NCBI GenBank assembly: GCA_012520505.1
Contig: JAAYOC010000020.1
Coordinates: 1-64,000, forward strand
Source of the DNA: Oscillospiraceae bacterium
GTDB lineage: Bacteria; Bacillota; Clostridia; Oscillospirales; Acutalibacteraceae
Reading direction: 5' to 3'
DNA length: 64,000 bases
In this document: positions 54,656 through 63,624 of the stretch, piece after piece
Numbering within the stretch: the stretch's first letter is position 1
How the letters are laid out: each line of letters begins with the position of its first letter
The notes under the pieces: generated by a model
The model's database searches: none
What the model saw: the letters and a program-made list of their open reading frames with translations, nothing else
What the model was told of the DNA's origin: nothing
Program-made: the position numbers and the translations under genes

Positions 54656-56401
54656 ATGAAAATAATAAATAATAAGAAAGGTTCTGCTATTTTATGGACG
54701 ATCCTGATGACTATTATTTTTACTATATTGCTGGGTTCCATTTCTATGGCGGCCTACGCGTACTTTAATTACACTATGTATACAGTGAAGAGGCAACAGG
54801 CTTACTTTACTGCACGTAGTGCTATTAGTATTTTACTTGAAGAGTTTACATCGCAGGAGCAAATAAGGGAAGAAGTTATCCAAGATCCAAGTGGTAGAAT
54901 CGTAAACTTCGACGGTAACTACATTATAGATGGTAATGTTTGTAGACCTGATAATAGCATCATTTATTCATCTTCTGAAATTACAGAAGATGGTTACTTG
55001 ATTGTAAACGGTAAGGCAACAGGTAAATTAGTTCGTCGACCACAGATGTTTTCAGGTCAATATACCCCGGAATCAGAGATTTCTATTCTTCCGGTTCCAA
55101 ACGGAGAGGTAGAAATTACTGATTTTGGTTTTGATCCAAAAATGGGAACGGCAACTGCTACTATTTCACGTAATGATGATGATGAAGTGAAGATTGTTGT
55201 TAATTCTATTTATGCAGACCAAAAGTATAAGATGGAAGCAACTGTAGTCCGACAACCTCTTTATTTTGGTGGAATAGCTATTAGAAAACTTTCTCTCGGT
55301 GCTAACTTGATTCTTGGTAAAAATACGGATTTCTATTGGAATAACACAAGTCTTTTTGATCCGAGTATTGCTGATTCTACTTACATTACTAATCCTGGTA
55401 ATTACAAACTCACAATCAATGGTAATTTTGTGTCAAAGGGTGATGCTCGTATTCCGGCGGGTACAATTGTGGCAGGTAGAAGATTTACCGGTGCTGCAAA
55501 CTTTACCAATGATGGACTTCATACGAAGAAAATTTGGTCTCCTTCAGAATATATTATTTCGAATAAAACGCTTCTTGTCGGAGATACAAATACAGAATAT
55601 ACAACTAATTTCCTAAATCAACTTGCAAATATCATGACTACAAGGAGAAAGTATTGTAATAGTGCAAGAGAAGATCAGTTTGGTGGAATTTTAGGAAATC
55701 CTAATTTGATTAATTGGTTAAATATGGTTGGGCTTGGTGATATTTACGAGGATATTGTTACTGAAACTCTTTCACTAACAAATACCGCAGGTAGTGCTCT
55801 TGCAATTCAATACATTGATATTAAGCCTTGGGGTCTGGAAATAGAGGGTATGAACACAAGGTTTAAGTACATGGATGTATCTTATATAGATTACACTTCG
55901 GGTGATGTAACAAGTTACAGTGACGAGGTTGTTCCTCTAGTATATTTGTTCGCACGTGATGGATCTACTCTCAGAATAAGATATGGTTCTAAGCCGGAAA
56001 AGGCGAGTCAAATTGGTCAAGCTTATGAAAATGCAATAAATAATGTTGGAGCTTTCTTTGATAGTGTGTTTAATATGACCAGAAAGCCAAATTATAACGT
56101 TGTGTATCTTGAACCAAATTCTACGATACATCTCGGGTATGACAACGACAACAATAGAAGGGCAGATTGTAAACCTAGCGATTTAGTATTCATGTACTCA
56201 ATTTTTGGAGATGAAACTACAACAGTAGTGCTCCATAGAGGTGTAATTTTCGTAGGTGAAATTATGTGCGGTAACCTTATAATAGATAGTGTTGGCAATG
56301 GAACTGGCGACGTAAAAATTATTTATTCGTCAACAAGCGGCTCACAGGTGGCAAAGCAAAGAATTGCTGAATACTGGGCTGTGTCGAATTATTCTGATTA
56401 A
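54656..56401 (+). CDS. PilX/GspK-like large minor pilin-type protein
   Basis: The 581-aa protein has a class III-like leader (NNKKG, then SAILWTILMTIIFTILLG) and a long extracellular part. Position 5 after the Gly is Trp, not Glu. Loss of Glu5 is a known mark of GspK, which caps the pseudopilus tip, and of PilX-like proteins. The C-terminal region includes a predicted beta-rich domain and DNDNNRRADC, a possible metal-binding stretch. It heads a three-gene minor pilin operon. Confidence 0.75.
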   Translation: MKIINNKKGSAILWTILMTIIFTILLGSISMAAYAYFNYTMYTVKRQQAYFTARSAISILLEEFTSQEQIREEVIQDPSGRIVNFDGNYIIDGNVCRPDNSIIYSSSEITEDGYLIVNGKATGKLVRRPQMFSGQYTPESEISILPVPNGEVEITDFGFDPKMGTATATISRNDDDEVKIVVNSIYADQKYKMEATVVRQPLYFGGIAIRKLSLGANLILGKNTDFYWNNTSLFDPSIADSTYITNPGNYKLTINGNFVSKGDARIPAGTIVAGRRFTGAANFTNDGLHTKKIWSPSEYIISNKTLLVGDTNTEYTTNFLNQLANIMTTRRKYCNSAREDQFGGILGNPNLINWLNMVGLGDIYEDIVTETLSLTNTAGSALAIQYIDIKPWGLEIEGMNTRFKYMDVSYIDYTSGDVTSYSDEVVPLVYLFARDGSTLRIRYGSKPEKASQIGQAYENAINNVGAFFDSVFNMTRKPNYNVVYLEPNSTIHLGYDNDNNRRADCKPSDLVFMYSIFGDETTTVVLHRGVIFVGEIMCGNLIIDSVGNGTGDVKIIYSSTSGSQVAKQRIAEYWAVSNYSD

Positions 56402-56413
56402 GGGGGTAGCTTT

Positions 56414-56833
56414 ATGAAAGTACTTAGCAATAATAAAGGTTTAACCCTTGTTGAAATAATTGTTGGTTTCTTACTTTTTGCAATCGCAGGAGTAATGTTT
56501 GCGCAGAGTTTTGCAAGTACCTCAAGACTTGTTATGCGAGCAGCTCTCTTTAAGAGCGAAAGTGCTTCAGCTTCATCATCTGTTGAACTTGAAGAGGCAC
56601 AAGAACCATATACTCCTTATTACACCGTTACGGTAGATAAAACATATCCTTCCGGTGATGGGAAATTGACAGTTACGTATGAAAAAGGTGGCGTGAGCAA
56701 GACTATAACTATGAAGGGTGCGTATGTTGTTGGAAAAGCAGATGCTATAGATTCAAATGCTACCATTACGTATAGAGAATTTTTACCAAGTAATTTTAGT
56801 TTTGAAGTCCCGGCAGAAATTGTAGACCCTTAA
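56414..56833 (+). CDS. minor prepilin
   Basis: The 139-aa prepilin has leader MKVLSNNKG and then LTLVEIIVGFLLFAIAGVMF with Glu5. The head (about 50-139) has strands such as YYTVTVDKTYPSGDGKLTV. It resembles GspI/PilV minor pilins in size. It starts 12 bp after the PilX/GspK-like gene, with GGGGG as the SD. Confidence 0.88.
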   Translation: MKVLSNNKGLTLVEIIVGFLLFAIAGVMFAQSFASTSRLVMRAALFKSESASASSSVELEEAQEPYTPYYTVTVDKTYPSGDGKLTVTYEKGGVSKTITMKGAYVVGKADAIDSNATITYREFLPSNFSFEVPAEIVDP

Positions 56834-56859
56834 AAGTATTGAAAGGAAGAGTGAGTTTT

Positions 56860-59388
56860 ATGATGTTTAATTTAAGAAATAATAAACTCGGCATGACCCT
56901 CCTTGAGATGATCATCTCTCTTGTAATACTTAGTATTCTTACAACTTCTACAATGGGAATGATTCTTTCAGGTAATACATTGTTTATTTCTACATCGCAA
57001 TCAGCAATGGATAAGCGTGTAGCAAACAGTGTGTTTGATTTGATGGAAAGTGTGTTAAAGTATTCAACACATTTGGAAGTTTATAATTCAGGCGCAACTC
57101 CTAGCCAACCACGTCAGCAATTTATTTCATTGACCGAGACAGACAGTGATACCCAGTCCGGAGTAATTCTTTTTAAATCTAAAGACAGCGACTACCCTGT
57201 AAATTTGTATGACCAGAGTTTCTATTCCGGAAGAACGGTACAGTATTCTGTTAAAAAAGCAGGTATTAGTAACAAGCATATCAGGTTGGTTGTTTCCACA
57301 TATAGAGATGGTAAACTTAAGTATACACGAGAAGCAATTATTAAGTGCGTTAACTTAGGTCTTGTTTCTGTTGGTAATGGGGCAAACCCTATTTCCGATA
57401 AATCAGGTGCTGATTCAGTAAACCAGTTTATTGCTTTTTCTGTTGATGAACAGTTGCTCGCCGGTGGTAGTAATGCTTTCTCTCTTGAGTATAAAGTTTC
57501 TGAATACATGGGTAAATATAACCGTATTCAAAGTGAATATACTGCAAAGCTTACTGCTGCGTATAGCCTTTTAGCTGAAAACTATGATGCGGCGGAAAAT
57601 CCAGGTGTTAGAGGAACTTTAAATCAAGACGCAAAGAGAATTCTTCGTAGTCACTATAGTGAAAGAGTAAACAGAGTTAACAAAATTATTTATGGTGATG
57701 GTGCAGCTGAACCTAAAATGGATCCTAGTGACATTACTAAATGTGTTAACCTTAGAGCTTATTACCAGAGACAGATTCATGACCTTCTAAAGTTTAAGCC
57801 GGAAGCGGCAGGATTTGTGGAAGGGCATCCTACTACAAAGGCAATTGGTACAGTAACGTATATTGACCATACCGGAGATCCTTTCTATGGGGTTGTTGCA
57901 ACTAAAGAAGAGCTTTATGCGGGCTTTATGTTTACATACTACGATGAAAACAAGGATGTAAGAATTTCCAAAGCTGAGTACCCACAGTTTGAAGATCCTG
58001 ATACTTTCTTTGGTGGAACTACAATAAAGACTTATATTGGTAATACGACAGAAAATAAGATGGTTATCATGGCGTATTTTAAAGATAATGTGCCAAATAA
58101 CTCTTCAGCCGGTGCCTTTAAGACAGCTCTTGTGGGCACTACTATAGAAGATGTATATGCATTTGATGGTGTTTTGGGTCTTAAATACGATCCGTATGTA
58201 AAGAAGTATGTTTCTAATGATCCAACGAACCCTGTTTATGGTTCTAATCCGGACTATATTTCTCATTCTGCTGCAAGAATAAATGCTCCGGGTGGCACAC
58301 ATTATTCTTTCCGTGCAACAGCTGATGGATTTACATTTTATGAATATACAGGTCCTACAAATGGTTCTTCAACAGCAATAGGTACATATACTGAAAAAGG
58401 CGTAGCGGTTGGTAAGAGAAACTTTAAGGAAGCGGCTGCAGCGGCAGCTACCAGACTTGGTGCACCAAGATTAGCAGGAACACATTATGAGACAGAGTTT
58501 GTAAACGGTACAATTTCTGAAGCTCCAGGAACACAGAATTATAACGGGAATAATTGTTCATATTATGAAATGACAGCCAAGAAAGATATTTATGAGGGCT
58601 GGTACTATATTCAAGAGGAAAAAAACAAAGATGGCGAATATAGAGGAGCTAGACATTTTGTATTTTTAGAAGCTGCTGAAAATGCTCCTGCAGATGCACA
58701 TGGTAAAAAAGTTGCAATTAAAGCAGGTTGTAAGTTTGGTTTCTATTCATATCGATGGAGAATGGTAGGTTATTGGTATGATCAAGCTCAGTTTAGTATG
58801 CTTGATGATGGTGAAATTTATACACTTCCTACTAAGTTCACAACTGTAAAAGCACATCAGTTTACTGACTATGTTCTTTATGGTACAGACTGGAATTCAT
58901 GGTTTAATTCTACACCACAGGGACTTACAAACAGATTGCTTACAGGTATTGCCGGATTTATAAATACTTTACTTGGAAGGCCAGTTAATACTAATATTAC
59001 ACAGATTACACCGGAAAATGCGGTTCAATCTCTTGGTAATCGTGGTCAGTATACGGTAGTTACAACTGATCCAAATGCGGCTTCATATAACTTAGCATGG
59101 ACACTTTATAGTCCGAAACGTGGAACATGGTATTACATGCCATCCGGTTCAACGGTTGCTTCAAGTGAATTGAGTAAAGTTGACTTTATTTCAAATAAAG
59201 ACCAACCGGTTCCACTTGATGTTGAAATTGGAAATGGTAAAACATGGGCAAATTCAACTGCTATGATGTATGATATTGAGTCGCGTAAGCTTTCTTCTAA
59301 AGGTTTCTTTGGACTTATAGATACAACTAAGGATGTAATTTGGGTAGCATTACCGACAGGAAGCTCTATTGATATTGAAGAAAGTTAA
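56860..59388 (+). CDS. very large pilin-like protein (842 aa) with an EF-hand loop
   Basis: The leader MMFNLRNNKLG is followed by MTLLEMIISLVILSILTTST with Glu5, so it should enter the pilus like a GspJ/PilW minor pilin, but those have about 200 residues while this has 842. A canonical 12-residue calcium loop DENKDVRISKAE lies at about residues 362-373 (bases 57943-57978). A tyrosine-rich region (about 450-720) of unknown fold follows. It may be a tip adhesin. The ATG at 56860 has AAGGA about 10-12 bases before it. Confidence 0.85.
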   Translation: MMFNLRNNKLGMTLLEMIISLVILSILTTSTMGMILSGNTLFISTSQSAMDKRVANSVFDLMESVLKYSTHLEVYNSGATPSQPRQQFISLTETDSDTQSGVILFKSKDSDYPVNLYDQSFYSGRTVQYSVKKAGISNKHIRLVVSTYRDGKLKYTREAIIKCVNLGLVSVGNGANPISDKSGADSVNQFIAFSVDEQLLAGGSNAFSLEYKVSEYMGKYNRIQSEYTAKLTAAYSLLAENYDAAENPGVRGTLNQDAKRILRSHYSERVNRVNKIIYGDGAAEPKMDPSDITKCVNLRAYYQRQIHDLLKFKPEAAGFVEGHPTTKAIGTVTYIDHTGDPFYGVVATKEELYAGFMFTYYDENKDVRISKAEYPQFEDPDTFFGGTTIKTYIGNTTENKMVIMAYFKDNVPNNSSAGAFKTALVGTTIEDVYAFDGVLGLKYDPYVKKYVSNDPTNPVYGSNPDYISHSAARINAPGGTHYSFRATADGFTFYEYTGPTNGSSTAIGTYTEKGVAVGKRNFKEAAAAAATRLGAPRLAGTHYETEFVNGTISEAPGTQNYNGNNCSYYEMTAKKDIYEGWYYIQEEKNKDGEYRGARHFVFLEAAENAPADAHGKKVAIKAGCKFGFYSYRWRMVGYWYDQAQFSMLDDGEIYTLPTKFTTVKAHQFTDYVLYGTDWNSWFNSTPQGLTNRLLTGIAGFINTLLGRPVNTNITQITPENAVQSLGNRGQYTVVTTDPNAASYNLAWTLYSPKRGTWYYMPSGSTVASSELSKVDFISNKDQPVPLDVEIGNGKTWANSTAMMYDIESRKLSSKGFFGLIDTTKDVIWVALPTGSSIDIEES

Positions 59389-59405
59389 GTTAATTAATCG
59401 TTTTA

Positions 59406-59443
59406 TTAAGCAGGTAACCAACCGGTTGCCTGCTTAACTTTTT
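59406..59443 (+). terminator. terminator of the minor pilin operon
   Basis: TTAAGCAGG with CAACC-type inner pairs (59406-59419) pairs with GGTT and CCTGCTTAA (to 59437), followed by CTTTTT. Confidence 0.85.
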
Positions 59444-59489
59444 CATATTAAAAATATTAACTTTTTGTAAATAAATCGCGCAAGTTCTA

Positions 59490-59518
59490 TTGCAATTGTC
59501 AGTATAATATATTATACT
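59490..59518 (+). promoter_or_regulatory. pilB promoter with an 18-bp perfect palindrome
   Basis: TTGCAA (59490-59495), 17 bp, TATACT (59513-59518). The palindrome AGTATAATATATTATACT fills 59501-59518, so it spans most of the spacer and all of the -10; a dimeric regulator there would block the promoter. Confidence 0.65.
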
Positions 59519-59581
59519 CTATAGCGATTGATTATTTTTAGTGGTAACTAATTAAATTTAAAACGCGGGGGAAACAGTAAT

Positions 59582-61261
59582 ATGAGGAATATGCCAATTG
59601 GCAAAATGCTCAAAGAGTATGGTTATATAACTGATGATCAGATTAAACAGGCTTTGGCAATCCAAAAACAGGACCGGTCAAAGAAACTTGGTCAAATTCT
59701 TGTAGAGCTTGGTTATATTACAGAAAAGGAAGTTCTTGATGCTCTTGGTAAGAGAATGGGACTTCAAATTATTCGACTTGATAACTTCAAGGTTGATACA
59801 GGTGCAGTTGCTCGTATTCCAAAGCAACTTGCTATAAAATATAATATGATTGCTATTGCAGAAGATGAAGGAAAACTTACCGTTGCAATGAGTGATCCAC
59901 TTAATTTCTATGCGGTTGAAGATGTTCGTCAAACGACAGGTATGACTCTTGAAGTATATCTTGCCGAGACTGCAAATATTGCTAGGGCAATTGAGCTTTA
60001 TTATGCTGAAGTTACTGCTAAATCTGCAGCAGCTCAGGCAAATGTAACAGTTGACATTCCTACTACACAGGCTGTTCAGGAGCTTCAAGAAGCTGACGTT
60101 GGCGATGATGTTCCAATTGTTAAGTTCTTAAATTCATTACTCGTACATGGTTATACAACTCAGGCATCAGATATTCACATTGAACCGTTTGAACATCAGA
60201 CGGTTGTACGTATTCGTACTGACGGTATGCTTGTTGAATATGTAACTCTTGCTGCAACTATTAATAAGCAGCTTATTGCTCGTATTAAGATTATGTCAGG
60301 CCTTGATATTGCTGAACGCCGTGTACCTCAGGACGGACACTTTAGACAGATTATCGAAGGTTATGATATGAACGTACGTGTATCTACACTTCCAACAATA
60401 TATGGTGAAAAAGCCGTTCTTCGTTATCTTGCTACAAACGTAAAGCTTGATAGAATGGAATCTTACGGTATGAGTCCTGCGAACTACGAAAAGATGCAAA
60501 CAATCCTTAGAAACCCTAACGGTATTATATATATTACCGGACCTACAGGTTCAGGTAAAACAACAACCCTATACATGATTCTCGACACATTGGCTCAAAA
60601 ACCAATCAACGTTTCAACTGTTGAGGACCCGGTAGAGCGTTCACTTCCAAGAATTAACCAAACACAGGTTAATGTACTTGCGGGTATGACTTTCTCAGCC
60701 GGTCTTCGTTCATTACTTCGTCAGGACCCTGACGTAATCATGGTTGGTGAGACGCGTGACGGTGAGACTGCAGAAATTTCTGTACGTGCTGCTATCACGG
60801 GACACTTAGTTTGTTCTACACTACATACAAATGATGCTTTGTCGTCAATTGTACGTCTTATTGATATGGGTGTTGAACCTTATCTTGTTGCAAACTCAGT
60901 TGTAGGTATTGTTGCACAGAGACTTATGCGTAAAGTTTGTACTCACTGTATGGAAGAGTATGAACCGGATTCTGTAGAAATAGAGGCAATGGGCGAAAAG
61001 GTTGATAAGGTTGTTAGGGGTAAAGGTTGCCATAGATGTAACAACACGGGTTATAAAGGTCGTATTGCAATTCATGAAATTGTTGTTATTGACAAAAAAT
61101 TGCGTCGTATGATTGCTGATAGAGAAACTATGGATGATATTACAATTTATGCTCATGACGAACAGGGTATGAGAACTCTTAAGGAATCTGCTCTTGAGCT
61201 GGTAAAAGATAAAGTTACCTCCGTAGAAGAATTACTCAAAATTTGTCAGACTGCAGAATAA
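59582..61261 (+). CDS. pilB: type IV pilus assembly ATPase PilB/GspE with MshEN-like N-terminus
   Basis: The 559-aa ATPase powers pilus extension. Walker A is GPTGSGKT (320-327), Asp box and Walker B DPDVIMVGETRDGETA (about 383-398), His box HLVCSTLHTNDA, and a zinc knuckle CTHC ... CHRCNNTGYKGR. The N-terminus (1-60) has two LG-x-x-L helical repeats (PIGKMLKEYGYITDDQIKQA; KLGQILVELGYITEKEV) typical of MshEN domains, which bind c-di-GMP in several PilB/MshE. No PilT retraction ATPase is in the window. Confidence 0.95.
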   Translation: MRNMPIGKMLKEYGYITDDQIKQALAIQKQDRSKKLGQILVELGYITEKEVLDALGKRMGLQIIRLDNFKVDTGAVARIPKQLAIKYNMIAIAEDEGKLTVAMSDPLNFYAVEDVRQTTGMTLEVYLAETANIARAIELYYAEVTAKSAAAQANVTVDIPTTQAVQELQEADVGDDVPIVKFLNSLLVHGYTTQASDIHIEPFEHQTVVRIRTDGMLVEYVTLAATINKQLIARIKIMSGLDIAERRVPQDGHFRQIIEGYDMNVRVSTLPTIYGEKAVLRYLATNVKLDRMESYGMSPANYEKMQTILRNPNGIIYITGPTGSGKTTTLYMILDTLAQKPINVSTVEDPVERSLPRINQTQVNVLAGMTFSAGLRSLLRQDPDVIMVGETRDGETAEISVRAAITGHLVCSTLHTNDALSSIVRLIDMGVEPYLVANSVVGIVAQRLMRKVCTHCMEEYEPDSVEIEAMGEKVDKVVRGKGCHRCNNTGYKGRIAIHEIVVIDKKLRRMIADRETMDDITIYAHDEQGMRTLKESALELVKDKVTSVEELLKICQTAE

Positions 61262-61264
61262 TAT

Positions 61265-61296
61265 AAAAGCCGCTCTAAAAGAGCGGCTTTTGGGGT
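61265..61296 (+). terminator. terminator after pilB
   Basis: A perfect 11-bp stem AAAAGCCGCTC / GAGCGGCTTTT (61265-61275, 61281-61291) with TAAAA loop. The T's are in the stem and followed by GGGG. Confidence 0.75.
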
Positions 61297-61353
61297 ATTT
61301 AAGTTATAGATTTGTGTTAGTTTTTTAAGGTTTTGATTAAGGAGGAATGGACT

Positions 61354-63573
61354 TTGGCCATTTCTAAAGAACAGTTTCAAAAATTAAATAAAAAATTTAA
61401 ATCAAAGTTTAGTAAAAAATCTAAAGCAAAAGTGGGTAAAATATCTACTGCTGTATTATCCGTAATTATTGTTTTTTTACTGTCGTTCATAATTGTAGGG
61501 TTATGCATCTTAGGTTATGTTTTATCTTTTGTAAATGGCAGAATAGCAATAAATCTTGACTCTTATAAAAATAGTCAGGATCAAACTTCTATTGTTTATG
61601 CAACTGATGCAAATGGTAAGAATTTTGAAATAGCTCGACTTCATGGCGAAGAGAATAGAATTTGGGTTGACTTAGGTGAAATTCCTGAAGATGTGCAGAA
61701 TGCATTTATTTGTCTTGAAGATAAGCGTTTTTATACTCATCCGGGCGTTGACTGGCTTAGAACTATTAAGGCTGTTTTAACACTTGGTAAATCCGGTGGT
61801 GGTTCAACTTTAACCCAACAGCTCATTAAAAATTTAACAGAAGAAAACCAAGCATCTGTTGCTCGTAAGTTTAATGAAATTCTTTATGCGTTAAACCTTG
61901 AAAAGAATTATGATAAATCAGAAATTTTGGAAGCATATCTAAATACTATTCCGTTAGGTTCAGGTTGTTATGGAGTTCAAACAGCTGCACAAAAATATTT
62001 TGGTAAGGATGTTCAGGATTTGAATGCGACAGAGGCAGCATGTATTGCTTCTATTACGAAAGCTCCAACTAAATATAATCCTTTACTTAACCCGGATAAA
62101 AATAAAGGTCGTAGAGAAGCGACTCTTTGGTATATGTATGACCAAGGAAAGCTCTCTAAAAAGGAATATGATGCAGCCTTAAAATATGAGTTGATTCTTA
62201 CAAACTCAGAAAAATATGTGCCTTCTGAAGAGATTCAAACGACAATCAAAGAAGAGAAAAAGATTTACAGTTATTATGTTGAATTTGTAATAGATTCTGT
62301 AATTGCGGATTTAGTTAGTCAATATGGATATACTCAAAACGAGGCTTGGCGTATGGTTTACTATGGCGGTCTCAAAATTTATACTTGCCTTGATCAATCA
62401 ATACAGGCAAAACTTGAGGATGTCTATGTAAATAGAAAATCTTTCCCTGTAGAGAAAAACCGTACCGAAACAGGTGAAAACGGTACAAAGAAAAAGGCAC
62501 AATCTGCAATGACAATTATGGATTATGAAGGTCGTGTTGTTGCAATGGTTGGCGGTGCCGGACCAAAGACAATTAATAGAGGACTTAATAGAGCAACTAG
62601 GGCAATTCGTTCACCGGGTTCCTCAATTAAACCACTTTCTGTTTATGCACCGGCAATTGATAAAGGAATTGCAAATTATTCAACACCTCTTTTAAACTAT
62701 GGAATTATAGTTGGTGGGAAACGTTGGCCGCAGAACTATGGTGGCGGACGTGGTGCAGAGGATAGTTATGTATCTCTTCAAGCGGCAGTTGCTCAATCGC
62801 TCAATACAACATCAGCACAACTTCTTAAAAAATTATCGCTTAAAACTTCAATGTATTATCTTACCGACAGATTCCATCTAACTACTCTTGTGGAAAGCGG
62901 ACCAAATTCTGACCAGAACTTTTCCTCTCTTGCAGTTGGCGGTATGTCACATGGTGTTAATACTCTTGAAATGTGTGCAGCTTTTGCAACATTTGGTAAT
63001 GGTGGTAAATATTATGCACCAATTTGCTATACGAAGGTTACAAATTTTTCCGGTGATAATGTTGTTCTTACACGTCAGTCAAATCCGGAACAGGCAATAT
63101 CTGAAGAAACTGCTTCAATAATGAATAAGGTTCTTCAAACAGTTGTAACTCAAGGTACAGGTAGAGGCTGTGGTTGTAAGGGGTTCACAACTTATATGAA
63201 GACAGGTACAACTTCAGATACAAAGGATAAATGGGCAGCCGGTGGTACACCTTATTATTGCGGAGCTGTTTGGTACGGTTATGATAAACAGGAAGAAATT
63301 AGGGGAATTGGTAGTTCAAATCCGGCTGCAAAGATTTGGGGTACCGTAATGTCCGCTGTGCATGAAGGGTATCCGGAAAAGGGCTTTAGCTTCAGTAAGA
63401 AGATGGTAATGCGTGATTATTGTAAGGTTTCAGGTCTTCTTGCCGGCGATTCATGTACCAGTATTGGAACAGGCTATTTTAAAGCGAATAAGTTGCCTAA
63501 AACTTGTACGGAATGTACCGGTGAAACGCCGGCGGTGGAAGCTGAAATTCCAACAGCAGTGCCGGGGTATTAA
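61354..63573 (+). CDS. pbpA: class A penicillin-binding protein (PBP1A type)
   Basis: The 739-aa bifunctional enzyme polymerises and cross-links peptidoglycan. A membrane anchor (about 35-62) is followed by a GT51 domain with EDKRFYTHPG (about 130) and GGSTLTQQLIKN, then a transpeptidase domain with the S423-S-I-K active site (SPGSSIKP), SLNTTS as SxN and MKTGTTSD as KTG. The C-terminal end has a CxxC pair and a Pro/Glu tail. The TTG at 61354 is chosen: AAGGAGG lies 8 bases upstream. Confidence 0.94.
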   Translation: MAISKEQFQKLNKKFKSKFSKKSKAKVGKISTAVLSVIIVFLLSFIIVGLCILGYVLSFVNGRIAINLDSYKNSQDQTSIVYATDANGKNFEIARLHGEENRIWVDLGEIPEDVQNAFICLEDKRFYTHPGVDWLRTIKAVLTLGKSGGGSTLTQQLIKNLTEENQASVARKFNEILYALNLEKNYDKSEILEAYLNTIPLGSGCYGVQTAAQKYFGKDVQDLNATEAACIASITKAPTKYNPLLNPDKNKGRREATLWYMYDQGKLSKKEYDAALKYELILTNSEKYVPSEEIQTTIKEEKKIYSYYVEFVIDSVIADLVSQYGYTQNEAWRMVYYGGLKIYTCLDQSIQAKLEDVYVNRKSFPVEKNRTETGENGTKKKAQSAMTIMDYEGRVVAMVGGAGPKTINRGLNRATRAIRSPGSSIKPLSVYAPAIDKGIANYSTPLLNYGIIVGGKRWPQNYGGGRGAEDSYVSLQAAVAQSLNTTSAQLLKKLSLKTSMYYLTDRFHLTTLVESGPNSDQNFSSLAVGGMSHGVNTLEMCAAFATFGNGGKYYAPICYTKVTNFSGDNVVLTRQSNPEQAISEETASIMNKVLQTVVTQGTGRGCGCKGFTTYMKTGTTSDTKDKWAAGGTPYYCGAVWYGYDKQEEIRGIGSSNPAAKIWGTVMSAVHEGYPEKGFSFSKKMVMRDYCKVSGLLAGDSCTSIGTGYFKANKLPKTCTECTGETPAVEAEIPTAVPGY

Positions 63574-63581
63574 GTTGTTTT

Positions 63582-63614
63582 GCGACGGTATATTTCATAC
63601 CGTCGCTAGTTTTT
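63582..63614 (+). terminator. terminator between pbp and ruvX
   Basis: GCGACGGTAT (63582-63591) pairs perfectly with ATACCGTCGC (63597-63606), then TAGTTTTT. Confidence 0.8.
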
Positions 63615-63624
63615 AAGGAGAAAT

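Noticed and set aside
60896-61156. Minus-strand frames within pilB
   Set aside because: Shadows of a highly conserved ATPase; no start signals.
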